From: Natronolimnohabitans innermongolicus JCM 12255
GTDB lineage: Archaea > Halobacteriota > Halobacteria > Halobacteriales > Natrialbaceae
Direction: 5' to 3'
Assembly: GCF_000337215.1 (NCBI RefSeq)
Contig: NZ_AOHZ01000090.1
Coordinates: 1 to 34,016, forward strand
DNA: 34,016 bases
In this document: in pieces, positions 7,485-15,933 of the stretch
Layout: each line of letters opens with the position of its first letter
Position numbering within the stretch: position 1 is the first letter of the stretch
Notes under the pieces: model-generated
Seen by the model: only the letters and a program-made list of their open reading frames with translations
What the model was told of the DNA's origin: nothing
Databases searched by the model: none
Program-made: the position numbers and the translations under genes

Positions 7485-8144
7485 ATGGGCGAACCCTACG
7501 ACGCAGTCCTCTTCGACAACGACGGCGTGCTGACGACGCCGACCGACCGCGAGGTACTTCTCGAGGCGATGCACGACGCCTTCGCCGACGTCGGCGTCCT
7601 CGATCCGAGCCGCGCACAGGTCCGAACGCTGCTCGGACCGAGCGTCGACTCCCTGCGCGAGGTCGCCGACGACCACGATGTCGACCCGCACGAGCTCTGG
7701 CAGGCACGCGAACGCGCCGCGATCGAGACCCAGCTGCAGGAACTCGAGGCCGGCCGCAAGCGCCGCTACGACGACGTCGACGCCGTCGCCGACCTCGAGG
7801 ACGACGTGGGAACGGCGATCGTCAGCAACAACCAACACGAGACGATCGGGAACATTCTCGAACGATTCGACCTCGAGTGGGTCGACCGCTGGTACGGCCG
7901 GGAGCCGACGGTGAAGGGAATCGACCGCAAGAAGCCGACACCGTACTACCTCGAACTGGCCCTCGAGGAACTCGGCGCCGAGGACGCGCTGTTCGTCGGC
8001 GATAGCTGGGTCGACGTGGAGGCGGCCGACGCCGCCGGAATCGACGCGGCGTTCCTTCGCCGCGACCACGTTCAGGGCGTCGGCCTCCCGCGGGAGCCGG
8101 CCTACGAGATCGAGTCGCTCGCGGAGATTCCGCGCCTGCTCTGA
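7485..8144 (+). CDS. HAD superfamily hydrolase
   Basis: This 219-residue protein begins MGEPYDAVLFDNDGVLTTPT. Motif I is DxD (nucleophile Asp11, acid/base Asp13). A helical cap follows (about residues 17-95). Motif II is a Ser/Thr in TAIVSNNQ, the motif III lysine lies in DRKKPTPYY, and motif IV is VGDSWVD with Asp173 and Asp177. The plan matches HAD subfamily IA phosphatases of the phosphoglycolate phosphatase type. The substrate cannot be read from sequence. It is followed on the same strand by the amidohydrolase, 95 bases away. Confidence 0.88.
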   Translation: MGEPYDAVLFDNDGVLTTPTDREVLLEAMHDAFADVGVLDPSRAQVRTLLGPSVDSLREVADDHDVDPHELWQARERAAIETQLQELEAGRKRRYDDVDAVADLEDDVGTAIVSNNQHETIGNILERFDLEWVDRWYGREPTVKGIDRKKPTPYYLELALEELGAEDALFVGDSWVDVEAADAAGIDAAFLRRDHVQGVGLPREPAYEIESLAEIPRLL

Positions 8145-8239
8145 GCGGGATGGAGTGATCGACCACGCTCGGCATGCTCGACGCTCGAGACCGAGTCCAA
8201 GCCCGAACCGTTCAAGGCCCGGAGCCCGAACACCTTCGT

Positions 8240-9274
8240 ATGGAACGCACGGGAACGATCCTCCGGGGTCGCGAGTTCGAGCCCGTCGAGGGGCGGGTCG
8301 TGATCGACGACGACGACGGACGGATCGAGGCCATCGAGGAGACGGCAGTCGACTCGTCGGCGATCATCCTGCCGGCGTTCGTCAACGCCCACACCCACAT
8401 CGGCGACTCGATCGCGAAGGAAGCCGGCGGCGGGCTCTCCCTCGAGGAGCTGGTCGCGCCGCCGGACGGGCTGAAACACCGGCTGCTTCGGGCGGCCACG
8501 CAGGACGAACTCGCCGCGGCGATGCGTCGATCGCTGCAGTTCATGCAAGAGAGCGGAACCGCGGCCTGCCTCGAGTTCCGCGAGGGCGACGTCGAGGGCG
8601 TCGAGACGCTCGAGCGCGCTTCGGCGGGCCTCGAGATCGAACCGATCGCGTTCGGCCGCGGCTCGATCGACGCGATGCGCGCGGGCGACGGCTACGGCGC
8701 GAGCGGGGCCAACGACGCCGACTTCGCGGACGAACGGGAGGCGACCCACGAGGCCGGAAAGCCGTTCGCCATCCACGCGGGCGAGGTCGACGCGAGCGAC
8801 ATCCACCCCGCGCTGGACCTCGAGCCGGACGTCCTCGTCCACATGGTCCACCCCGAACCGGACCACCTCGAGCGCGTCGCCGACCAGGAGGTACCGATCG
8901 TCGTCTGTCCGCGATCGAACCTCGTCACCGACGTGGGGCTCTCGCCGTACCGAGAACTCCACGAGCGAACGACGCTCGCGCTCGGGACGGACAACGTGAT
9001 GCTCAACTCGCCGTCGATGTTCCGCGAGATGGAGTTCCTCGCGAAACTCTCCGACCTCTCGGCGACCGAGATCCTTCGGATGGCAACCGTCAACGGCGCC
9101 GAAATCGTCGACCGCGAGTACGGACTCGTCGAACCCGGCTACGAGGCCCGGCTTCTGATTCTGGACGGCGACTCGCACAACCTCGCGGGCGCCCGGGATC
9201 CGGTCCGGGCCGTCGTTCGACGCGCCGGCGTCGACGACGTCCGGGAGGTCGTCTTCGGTCCCGACGGCGATTGA
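8240..9274 (+). CDS. Amidohydrolase family protein (cytosine deaminase/chlorohydrolase-like)
   Basis: This 344-residue metal-dependent hydrolase carries the amidohydrolase metal ligands in order: HTH in NAHTHIGDS (His51, His53), HAGEVD (His179), a histidine in VHMVHPEPD, and LGTDNVML (Asp251). The closest overall feel is the ATZ/TRZ and aminopyrimidine deaminase branch: beta-sandwich strands at both ends (MERTGTILRG and RLLILDGDS), a TIM barrel between. The protein is shorter than most deaminases of that branch (about 420 residues), so the substrate is uncertain. ATG 8240 was chosen over an in-frame ATG at 8174 because the family's first strand begins here. Confidence 0.82.
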   Translation: MERTGTILRGREFEPVEGRVVIDDDDGRIEAIEETAVDSSAIILPAFVNAHTHIGDSIAKEAGGGLSLEELVAPPDGLKHRLLRAATQDELAAAMRRSLQFMQESGTAACLEFREGDVEGVETLERASAGLEIEPIAFGRGSIDAMRAGDGYGASGANDADFADEREATHEAGKPFAIHAGEVDASDIHPALDLEPDVLVHMVHPEPDHLERVADQEVPIVVCPRSNLVTDVGLSPYRELHERTTLALGTDNVMLNSPSMFREMEFLAKLSDLSATEILRMATVNGAEIVDREYGLVEPGYEARLLILDGDSHNLAGARDPVRAVVRRAGVDDVREVVFGPDGD

Positions 9275-9366
9275 GCGCCGAACCGGGTCCTGTTATCTCC
9301 CGCGACGGTCTGTCGTATCCACGACAACGCTATTGTAGTGTCAAGTTGTATGCTACCACACAGCAC

Positions 9367-9852
9367 ATGTACGATTGCATCCTCGTCCCGACCGACGGCT
9401 CGCCGGAGGTGGAAGGCGCCCTCGAGTACGCGTTCGATCTAGCTCGAACCCACGACGCGACGGTTCGAGCGATCTACGTCGTGAGCATCGCCGGCTACGG
9501 GAACATGCCGATGGAGGCGGCACTGGACGGGCTCAGCGACGCCCTCCGGGGCGACGGACGGGCGGCCGTCGATCGGGTCGAGGAGCTCGCACCGCCGGAC
9601 GTCGAGGTGGAAACGGCGGTGCTCGAGGGGTCGCCGAGCCGGGTTATCGCCAGTCAGGCGCAGCCGGGGACGTGCGATCTCGTCGTGATGGGGACTCACG
9701 GCCGCGGCGGTATCGATCGCCTGCTGCTCGGCAGCGTGGCCGAACGGGTCGTTCGGCGCGCGTCGGTTCCAGTGTTGACCGTTCAGGTCGGCTCGGACGA
9801 CGACGACGATGGAGACGGCCGCCGAGAGCGACCGCCGGTCGCCGTCGAGTAA
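9367..9852 (+). CDS. Universal stress protein, UspA family
   Basis: This 161-residue protein begins MYDCILVPTDGSPEVEGALE, the standard UspA opening. The nucleotide-binding pattern G-x2-G-x9-G-S is complete: GTHG, nine residues, GS, in GTHGRGGIDRLLLGS, so it belongs to the ATP-binding class. The acidic C-terminal tail (SDDDDDGD) is typical of halophiles. UspA proteins respond to stress by binding ATP and, often, partner proteins. The gene stands alone and is convergent with birA, with 37 bases between stops. Confidence 0.92.
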   Translation: MYDCILVPTDGSPEVEGALEYAFDLARTHDATVRAIYVVSIAGYGNMPMEAALDGLSDALRGDGRAAVDRVEELAPPDVEVETAVLEGSPSRVIASQAQPGTCDLVVMGTHGRGGIDRLLLGSVAERVVRRASVPVLTVQVGSDDDDDGDGRRERPPVAVE

Positions 9853-9889
9853 CGGCCTCGAGCGGCGGTGACACAGCCGTCACCGACCG

Positions 9890-10831
9890 TTAAACGGGCC
9901 GCAGGTGCTCGCAGTCGCCCGCCGAGACCGTCACCCGTTCGCCGTCGTCGGTTTCGACCACGAGGGCGCCGAACTCGGTGACGTCGATCGCCTCGCCGAC
10001 CACGTCGCCCGACGGGCGCTCGACCCGAACGCGCTGGCCGAGCGTGAGCGCCAGTTCGCGCCAGGCCGGAACGACGGACTCGAGGTCGGTTCGGTACTCG
10101 TCGAACGTCTCGAGCAGCCGCTGGACGAACCGTCGTCGGTCGACGTCGCCCGCCTCCTCGCGGATGCTCGTCGCCCCTTCCGGGAGGTCGGTACTGTCGA
10201 TGTTCGCGTTGACGCCGATCCCGACCGCGAGCCACTCGACGCGGTCCATTTCGCCTTCCATCTCGGTGAGAATCCCGACGAGTTTGTCGTAGTCGCCGTC
10301 GTCTCCGACGGGAACGACGACGTCGTTGGGCCACTTGATCCGCGCGTCGACGCCGGCCTCGCGGGCCGCATTCGTCGTCGCGACCGCCGCCGAGAGCGTG
10401 TACAGCGGCGCCTGCGCGGGCGTGATCTCCGGGCGGACGAGGACGCTCAGCCAGACGCCGCCCGAGGGGGACGACCACTCTCGCTCGAGGCGACCCCTGC
10501 TGCCGGTTTGTTCGTCGGCCAGAACGGCAACGTCCGCGGCGCCTTCGGCGGCCAACTCGCGGGCGCGGTCGTTCGTGCTCCCGATCGAGTCTCGATACTC
10601 GATGGAAAACGGCGCCTCGAGTTCGAACTCGACGGCCGGTCCGTTGTACGCTGGCACGTCGCGGAGTTCGTAGCCGGTCGATCCGCTCTCGATCGCGAAA
10701 CCGTCCTCGCGGAGGCCGTCGATCTGCTTCCAGACGGCCGCCCGCGAGACGTCGAGCGACTCGGCCAGTTCCGGCCCCGACACGGGGCCGTCGGCGAGCG
10801 CCTCGAGGATGGCTCGTCGCGTCTCGTTCAT
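9890..10831 (-). CDS. birA: Bifunctional biotin-protein ligase and repressor BirA
   Basis: This 313-residue protein begins MNETRRAILEALADGPVSG. It has an N-terminal winged helix (about residues 1-60, with SRAAVWKQIDGLREDGF as recognition region), then the ligase domain: SIGSTNDRARELA, the biotinyl-AMP loop SRGRLEREWSSPSGG, IKWPNDVVV with the catalytic lysine, then the small C-terminal SH3-like domain (QRVRVERPSGDVVGEA). It attaches biotin to acyl-CoA carboxylase carrier protein and, through the winged helix, may repress biotin genes. No biotin gene is visible in the window. ATG 10831 starts right at the winged helix, and the in-frame region upstream is not protein-like. Confidence 0.93.
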   Translation of the reverse strand: MNETRRAILEALADGPVSGPELAESLDVSRAAVWKQIDGLREDGFAIESGSTGYELRDVPAYNGPAVEFELEAPFSIEYRDSIGSTNDRARELAAEGAADVAVLADEQTGSRGRLEREWSSPSGGVWLSVLVRPEITPAQAPLYTLSAAVATTNAAREAGVDARIKWPNDVVVPVGDDGDYDKLVGILTEMEGEMDRVEWLAVGIGVNANIDSTDLPEGATSIREEAGDVDRRRFVQRLLETFDEYRTDLESVVPAWRELALTLGQRVRVERPSGDVVGEAIDVTEFGALVVETDDGERVTVSAGDCEHLRPV

Positions 10832-11083
10832 GCCCTCGAGAGGGGGCCGCGAGCACTTCAATCGGCAGGTTCGCCTCGCCGGTACGTTCGAGGGTCGGGG
10901 AAGGTTCGCCAACCTATTTTGCTGCGGACACGATAGCGAACGCATGAGCGAAATCGGTGCCGTCTGCCCTCCTGGTGTCCAGTTGGACCAGCCCAGGACC
11001 GCGACTGTCGTGGGACGACAACGGCTGTCTCGCCCGTATAGTCGTCGATCGACCGAACTCGAGTCCCATCGACCGCGACAGCG

Positions 11084-12430
11084 ATGAGTAGGGAGCAAGT
11101 GACCGTCGACGCGGAGCGAACGGGGCCGCTGGATACGTTCCGCCAGTTCTTCTCCTTACAGCGGGACGTGTTGGTGCTCTCGCTCGCGATGTTCGCGTTC
11201 AGCCTCGGCTTCCAGATGACGAACCGGTTTCTCCCGGACTACCTCGTCTATCTGGGGGCGGGCGGCTTCGTCGTCGGTCTCTTCGCGACGCTCGGGAACG
11301 TCATCGGCGCGGTGTTTCCCTACTACGGCGGCGTCGTCTCCGACCGCGTCGGCTCGCGCTATGCCCTTACCGTCTTTGGCTTCCTCTCGACGTTCGGCTT
11401 CGCGATCTGGCTGGTCGCGGCCTACGTTCCGGCGATCGACCTCGGCGTCGTCGTCCTCGAGCCGTGGGTCTGGATCTTCGTCGGCCTGCTGCTGGCCCAG
11501 TGCTGGAAGTCCTTCGGCATCGGCGGCCACTACGCGATCGTCAAGCAGTCGACCGAGCCGAGTCGGCTGGCCCGCGGCTTCGCCAGCACGGAGACGTTCC
11601 GGCGGACGGCCTTTCTGCTCGCGCCGCTGATCGTCGCCGTCCTCGTCGCCGATCAGCTCATGCCCGGCTTCCTGTGGGTGCTCGTCATCGCCATCGTCTT
11701 CGCGATTCTGGGAACGATCGTCCAGCACTTCCTCTACGAGACCGACGCGGATTCGGTCGGGAAGGAGTTCGAGGGCGTCGGCCAGATCCGCAGCGACCTC
11801 CGCTCGCTGCCGGACCCCTTACGGCCGCTGCTCGTGGCCGACGCGCTCGTTCGGTTCGCCAACGGCATGGTCTACGCCTTCTTCATCCTCGTGATCACGC
11901 AACTGTTCGAGATCGGGCTCACGACGACCCTGCCCGTCGTCGGAACGATCGACCTCTCGCCGGCCGCCTTCTTCGGCGTCTTGCTCGGCGTCGAGATGCT
12001 CGTCGCCCTGCTGACGATGGCGCCGACGGCCAAGATCGCGGAGCGCACCGGACTCAAAACGGTCGTCGGCTTCGGTTTCTTCGTCTACGCGATCTTTCCG
12101 GTCCTGTTGCTCTTCGGGCCGCAGTACGTCGACGCCGTCAGCGAGACCTGGCTCCTGATCGCGCTCTTTGCGTTCTCGGGACTGCGCTTTGCGGGGCTGC
12201 CGGCCCACAAGGCGCTCGTCGTCGGGCCAGCCGAGCAGGGCGCCGGCGGGCGCGTTACGGGTTCGTACTACCTCGTCCGGGGCGCCATCGTCATCCCGAG
12301 CGGCGCGCTCGGCGGCTTCCTCTGGCAGTTCGTCTCGCCCGAACTCTCCTTTACGATCGCGACGGTCGTCGGACTGGCCGGCGTGGCCTACTTCGCCGCC
12401 TTCGGCCAGGAGTTCGAGGCGTACGCTTGA
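11084..12430 (+). CDS. Major facilitator superfamily transporter
   Basis: This 448-residue membrane protein has about 12 hydrophobic helices. The MFS signature between helices 2 and 3 is YYGGVVSDRVGSRYALTVFG, with a weaker counterpart in the second half (PTAKIAERTGLKTVVGFGFF). A cytoplasmic loop (about residues 215-245) separates the two six-helix bundles. The substrate cannot be inferred, and there is no adjacent pathway. The start ATG overlaps, as ATGA, the stop of a short upstream reading frame (10944-11087). It is convergent with tyrS, with 25 bases between stops. Confidence 0.88.
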   Translation: MSREQVTVDAERTGPLDTFRQFFSLQRDVLVLSLAMFAFSLGFQMTNRFLPDYLVYLGAGGFVVGLFATLGNVIGAVFPYYGGVVSDRVGSRYALTVFGFLSTFGFAIWLVAAYVPAIDLGVVVLEPWVWIFVGLLLAQCWKSFGIGGHYAIVKQSTEPSRLARGFASTETFRRTAFLLAPLIVAVLVADQLMPGFLWVLVIAIVFAILGTIVQHFLYETDADSVGKEFEGVGQIRSDLRSLPDPLRPLLVADALVRFANGMVYAFFILVITQLFEIGLTTTLPVVGTIDLSPAAFFGVLLGVEMLVALLTMAPTAKIAERTGLKTVVGFGFFVYAIFPVLLLFGPQYVDAVSETWLLIALFAFSGLRFAGLPAHKALVVGPAEQGAGGRVTGSYYLVRGAIVIPSGALGGFLWQFVSPELSFTIATVVGLAGVAYFAAFGQEFEAYA

Positions 12431-12455
12431 GCCGGCAGAAGAGGCCGGTAACGAC

Positions 12456-13436
12456 TCAGTCCCGAATCTCGCGAAGCTTCTCCCGCCCGGGCGCGATCAG
12501 TTCGTCGAGGTAGGTCGCGAGCGTCCCCTTCGCGTCCGCGGGGTGGAGTTCGCCCGACTCGAGGTCCGCAGCCAGCGACTCGTACTCGTCGTAGCTCAGA
12601 TCACCGCCGTACTTCTCGGGGCGTTCGACGGTAACCTCGTCGAACCGCGGGAAGACGTGGTACTCGAACAGCTCGAGGACGGGATTCTCGAGGTCGTCCT
12701 CGGGGTCCCGCGTCGGCGGACAGAACGCCGAGTTGACCTTCTCTTCCAGTTCTTCGGTCGAATCCTCCATCGAGATCGTCACGCCCTCGCTCGAGGACAT
12801 CTTCCCCTCGCCGCTGGTGAGGTCGGCGACGATGGGCGTATGGAGACACGGTCGGGCCTCGTAGCCGAGGTCCGAAATCTCCTCGCGGTGGAGCATGTGG
12901 ACCTTCCGCTGGTCCATGCCGCCGACGGCGAGGTCGAGGTCGAGGTACTCGATGTCCAGTGCCTGCATCAGCGGGTAGACGAGGTGGCTGACCTTCGCCG
13001 TCTCGCCGGACTGGAGTTCGGCCATCGCGCGCTGGGCGCGGTTCATCGTCGTCGAGAGCTCGAGTTCGTGGAGGTCGAGGGTGTACTCCTCGTCGAGTTG
13101 GAACTCGGAGCCGTAGACGAACTCCGTCGACTCTTCCTCGAGCCCGTAGGCGATGAACTGGGCTTTCATCTGCTCGGCGGTGTCGCGGATCTCCTCGAAG
13201 GTCCCCTTGCCGTTGAGGTAGGCGTGGACGTCCGCGAGCAGGACGACGACCTCCATGCCGGCCTCCTGGAGGTCGATGAGCTTGTTCGCGGTCAGCAGGT
13301 GCCCGAGGTGGAGCACGCCGGAGGGCTCGTAGCCGACGTAGGCGCGCTTGCCGTCGGGATCGGCGGCCAGTTCGCGCACCTCCTCGTCGGTGACGACCTC
13401 GTCGGCGTTTCGCGTGAGCAGGTCGTAGGTATCCAT
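12456..13436 (-). CDS. tyrS: Tyrosyl-tRNA synthetase
   Basis: This 326-residue class I synthetase is of the archaeal/eukaryotic TyrRS type. Key motifs: GYEPSGVLHLGHLL with HLGH (His43, His46), the tyrosine-binding GGMDQRKVHMLHRE region, and the KMSKS equivalent KMSSS (residues 212-216) in TSGEGKMSSSEG. The short C-terminal anticodon-recognition region lacks the S4 domain of bacterial enzymes, as expected. ATG 13436 was chosen because GTATAAAT lies about 28 nt upstream. The long in-frame extension to 14168 is antisense to the conserved gene at 13572. Confidence 0.96.
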   Translation of the reverse strand: MDTYDLLTRNADEVVTDEEVRELAADPDGKRAYVGYEPSGVLHLGHLLTANKLIDLQEAGMEVVVLLADVHAYLNGKGTFEEIRDTAEQMKAQFIAYGLEEESTEFVYGSEFQLDEEYTLDLHELELSTTMNRAQRAMAELQSGETAKVSHLVYPLMQALDIEYLDLDLAVGGMDQRKVHMLHREEISDLGYEARPCLHTPIVADLTSGEGKMSSSEGVTISMEDSTEELEEKVNSAFCPPTRDPEDDLENPVLELFEYHVFPRFDEVTVERPEKYGGDLSYDEYESLAADLESGELHPADAKGTLATYLDELIAPGREKLREIRD

Positions 13437-13460
13437 GTGTGAATCGAAACGGCAGGAGGG

Positions 13461-13467
13461 ATTTATA
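13461..13467 (-). promoter_or_regulatory. TATA box of tyrS
   Basis: The minus strand reads GTATAAAT, centred about 28 nt before ATG 13436. This predicts a leaderless transcript. Confidence 0.65.
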
Positions 13468-13571
13468 CCCGCTGAATGTGCTCGCGGACGTGCCGATCGA
13501 CGTCGAGCCACCGGCGCGACGAATGCTTGCCGAACACCCTTCCCGGTCGGTACCGTACTCTCGATGATCGC

Positions 13572-14228
13572 ATGGGTATCAGAGAGGACTTCGTCAACGC
13601 CGTGCGTCGGAGCGTCTGGCCGCAGATCCACTACCTGTTGGCGGGGACGTTCGACGGCTACGCCGTCAGCCACACCACCGCCGAGGAGTACGCGCTGACG
13701 ACCCACTGCACGGAGGAGCGCCTCGAGGAGATCCTCGCGGAACTCGGCTTCTCGCGAAACCCGATCGCCTCGCTGAAGGTGCGCATGGACGGCAACACCT
13801 CCGAAGGATCGTGGGTCTGGCGAGCCTCGCCGCTCGCGGACATGCAGTTGCACGTCGTCCTCCACGAGGTCGAGAACACCGAGAAGGTCGACGTCTACGC
13901 CCACTGGGAGTGCTCGTGGATCCGCCACCCCTACAAACACTACGTCGCCCGCGGCTACGACGCCGAGAAAGGCGTCGAACTGGCCCGTCGGTGGCTGATC
14001 AACTACGACGAGGAGTGTCTCAACGGCTCCGACGGCATCGGATACGAGGTTGACGACTCGTTCTCGCGGCGGGCGAGCGAGTACCTCTCGCTGTCGTACT
14101 ATCAGGTCGAAGAGGCCCTCGCTGCCGCCAGATCGAAACTCCCGTTCGCCGACGGCGATCGGAGCCACGTCGTCGGCCGCGAGAACGACCGCGACGCCGT
14201 CTCGCCGACGATCACCGACGAGTTCTGA
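13572..14228 (+). CDS. Conserved haloarchaeal protein of unknown function
   Basis: This 218-residue soluble protein begins MGIREDFVNAVRRSVWPQIH. I do not recognise a named domain. It has several Trp and His residues in the middle third (GSWVWRASPL, HWECSWIRHPYKHYVARGYD), and an acidic, Tyr-rich second half. There is no signal peptide or membrane segment, so it is probably cytoplasmic. Codon use and acidic composition match the housekeeping neighbours, and it displaces long antisense frames, so it is a real gene. It is divergent from tyrS (135 bases) and convergent with phosphopantothenate synthetase (15 bases between stops). Confidence 0.75.
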   Translation: MGIREDFVNAVRRSVWPQIHYLLAGTFDGYAVSHTTAEEYALTTHCTEERLEEILAELGFSRNPIASLKVRMDGNTSEGSWVWRASPLADMQLHVVLHEVENTEKVDVYAHWECSWIRHPYKHYVARGYDAEKGVELARRWLINYDEECLNGSDGIGYEVDDSFSRRASEYLSLSYYQVEEALAAARSKLPFADGDRSHVVGRENDRDAVSPTITDEF

Positions 14229-14243
14229 GCGGGACGATTCGGA

Positions 14244-15023
14244 TCAGAGGTCGCCCGCTCGAATCCGCTCTTCGGCCTCCTCGAGCGCCGCCTCGCGGTC
14301 GAACGCGTCGACGATCTCGCGTAACTCATCTGCGTCGGCGTCGGCGAGGTCTCGCGCGTGGGCGGTCATGTTCGGCACCGCGCGGATGATGTTGTCGACG
14401 ATCGGCACGTCGGCGACCTGGGGCGACCGCGAGAGGGGGTTGAGATCGATCACGATCTCGGTCTTGCCCATCTCGTCCAGGGCCTCCGCGCGGTCGCCGT
14501 CCTCGAGCGGGACTAACACGACGTCGGCCGCGTAGATGCCGTCCTCGTCGACCTTCGCGCGCTGGTGGTCCAGGTTCGGAATCCTGGCGTCGGCCTCGAG
14601 GCCCTTCACGTCCTCGGCGCCGTGCTCGCGCAGGTGGGCCGCGATCGCGCTGATTCGCTCCGGCGTGCGGTTGAAGAGGTTGACCTCGAGGTCGGCGCCC
14701 GTCGCCGCGGCGAGTTCGACCATCTCGCCGGGGACGAGCGCGGCGACGTTCCCGTTGATCGAGAGGACGGGCTGGTCGGCCAACAGCAGGTGCGCCGCGG
14801 CCGCGCGTTCGGCGTCGTCCGCGCTGGGAATCGTCTCCTCGCCCAGCAGGTAGTCGAACGCGCTGCCCCGACCCTCGGCGTGCATCCCCTGGAGGTGCGT
14901 GATCCCCTTCTCGACACCCTTCTCGATCCGGTGGCGCGTCAGCAGATCCTGATACCTCGGGTGGTCCTCCGGAATCTCTTCCTCGTCTTCGACGTCGGCG
15001 GAGACGGTGTCGTACTCTGTCAC
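14244..15023 (-). CDS. 4-phosphopantoate--beta-alanine ligase (phosphopantothenate synthetase)
   Basis: This 259-residue archaeal enzyme condenses 4-phosphopantoate and beta-alanine, with ATP, to 4'-phosphopantothenate. It replaces bacterial PanC in the archaeal coenzyme A route. Family features seen: HPRYQDLLTRHRIEKGVEKG near the N-terminus, AEGRGSAFDYLLGE, LSINGNVAALVPGEMVELA, EVNLFNRTPERISAI, and VVLVPLEDGDRAEAL followed by KTEIVIDLNPLSRSPQVADV. The start codon is GTG at 15023, supported by a TTTTTTATC box 25 nt upstream. The upstream pathway enzyme, pantoate kinase, is also in this window (19930-20763). Confidence 0.92.
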   Translation of the reverse strand: MTEYDTVSADVEDEEEIPEDHPRYQDLLTRHRIEKGVEKGITHLQGMHAEGRGSAFDYLLGEETIPSADDAERAAAAHLLLADQPVLSINGNVAALVPGEMVELAAATGADLEVNLFNRTPERISAIAAHLREHGAEDVKGLEADARIPNLDHQRAKVDEDGIYAADVVLVPLEDGDRAEALDEMGKTEIVIDLNPLSRSPQVADVPIVDNIIRAVPNMTAHARDLADADADELREIVDAFDREAALEEAEERIRAGDL

Positions 15024-15043
15024 GGTCGATCACTCGAGTCAGG

Positions 15044-15053
15044 CGATAAAAAA
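15044..15053 (-). promoter_or_regulatory. TATA box of phosphopantothenate synthetase gene
   Basis: The minus strand reads TTTTTTATC, centred about 25 nt before the GTG start. It supports this unusual start codon and a leaderless transcript. Confidence 0.6.
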
Positions 15054-15110
15054 CGGCGCGGTCGACCGGCGGCCGACGGTCGACGCTCGGTGCTCGAGAG
15101 CAGACGTGAT

Positions 15111-15120
15111 GTATTTAAAT
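15111..15120 (+). promoter_or_regulatory. TATA box of the methyltransferase gene
   Basis: GTATTTAAAT lies about 57 nt before ATG 15173, so transcription should begin near 15142 with a leader of about 30 nt. The in-frame ATG at 15119 overlaps this box and cannot be in the transcript. Confidence 0.6.
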
Positions 15121-15172
15121 GGGCGATACGCATCGCGTAAATGCACACCGCTACGGCGTCCCAACGGCCAGT

Positions 15173-15889
15173 ATGGCGACGGAACGGCGAGACGACGGGC
15201 GAACGGCGGATCGAACTCGCGACGCGAAAACCGCACACACGACCGACGGCGGCGACGAGGCACACCTCGAGCGGAGCAAAGCCGTCTGGAACCGCTGGAG
15301 CGACTGGTACGCGCTGAGTGAGCGAGACCTCGAGCCGATCCGCGAGGCAGCGATGGACCGACTCGAACTCGAGTCCGGCGACCGGGTTCTCGACGTCGGC
15401 TGCGGGCCGGGGGTAAACCTCGAGCGGCTCCGCGACGACGTCGGTCCGAACGGCGAGGTGGTCGCCGTCGACTACAGCCCGGAGATGGTGGCGAAGGCCC
15501 GCCAGCGGGTCGCCGATCACGGCTGGGAGAACGTCGCGGTCCGTCGGGCTGACGCGACACAGATGGCGTTCGACGACCCCTTCGACGCGGCGCTGGCGAC
15601 GCTTTCGTTCTCCCTCATGCCCGACGTCCGCCGAGCGAGCGAGAGCGTGTCCGACGCGCTCGCCTCCGACGGCCGATTCGTCGTTTTCGATGTGCGGTGC
15701 GTTCAGCGCGGCCCCGCGCGACTCGCGAACCCGCTCCTCCGGCGGTTCCTGCGCTGGTACGCTAACTGGCATCCGGACGAAAACGTCCTCGACTCGCTCG
15801 AGGCCGTCTTCGAGCGGTGCGAGGTCGTCGAGCGCTACGCGGCAGGGGCGGGCTACACGGCCGTCTGCGAAAAACGCGCCGAGGCGTGA
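15173..15889 (+). CDS. Class I SAM-dependent methyltransferase
   Basis: This 238-residue protein has a charged, probably flexible N-terminus (about 40 residues). A Rossmann methyltransferase follows: motif I VLDVGCGPGVNLERL, acidic motif II VVAVDYSPEMVAKARQRV, motif III region VAVRRADATQMAFDDPFDA, and ALATLSFSLMPD. The fold and the DVGCGPG loop make SAM binding secure. The substrate is unknown: it resembles the broad methyltransferase domain 11/25 group (UbiE-like). It is divergent from phosphopantothenate synthetase and convergent with the HTH regulator. Confidence 0.87.
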   Translation: MATERRDDGRTADRTRDAKTAHTTDGGDEAHLERSKAVWNRWSDWYALSERDLEPIREAAMDRLELESGDRVLDVGCGPGVNLERLRDDVGPNGEVVAVDYSPEMVAKARQRVADHGWENVAVRRADATQMAFDDPFDAALATLSFSLMPDVRRASESVSDALASDGRFVVFDVRCVQRGPARLANPLLRRFLRWYANWHPDENVLDSLEAVFERCEVVERYAAGAGYTAVCEKRAEA

Positions 15890-15933
15890 CGTCCCGGCTC
15901 GAGTCGGGTCGGATGGCTCCGCCGCGCTCAGAC

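Noticed and set aside
8155-9366. Upstream part of a 565-codon frame that ends as the UspA gene
   Set aside because: The first 400 codons are Arg/Pro/Gly-rich and overlap the amidohydrolase gene in another frame. UspA begins at ATG 9367 with its full family start.
13437-14168. Long N-terminal extension of tyrS
   Set aside because: It is antisense to the conserved 218-residue gene and TyrRS is already full length from ATG 13436 with its own TATA box.
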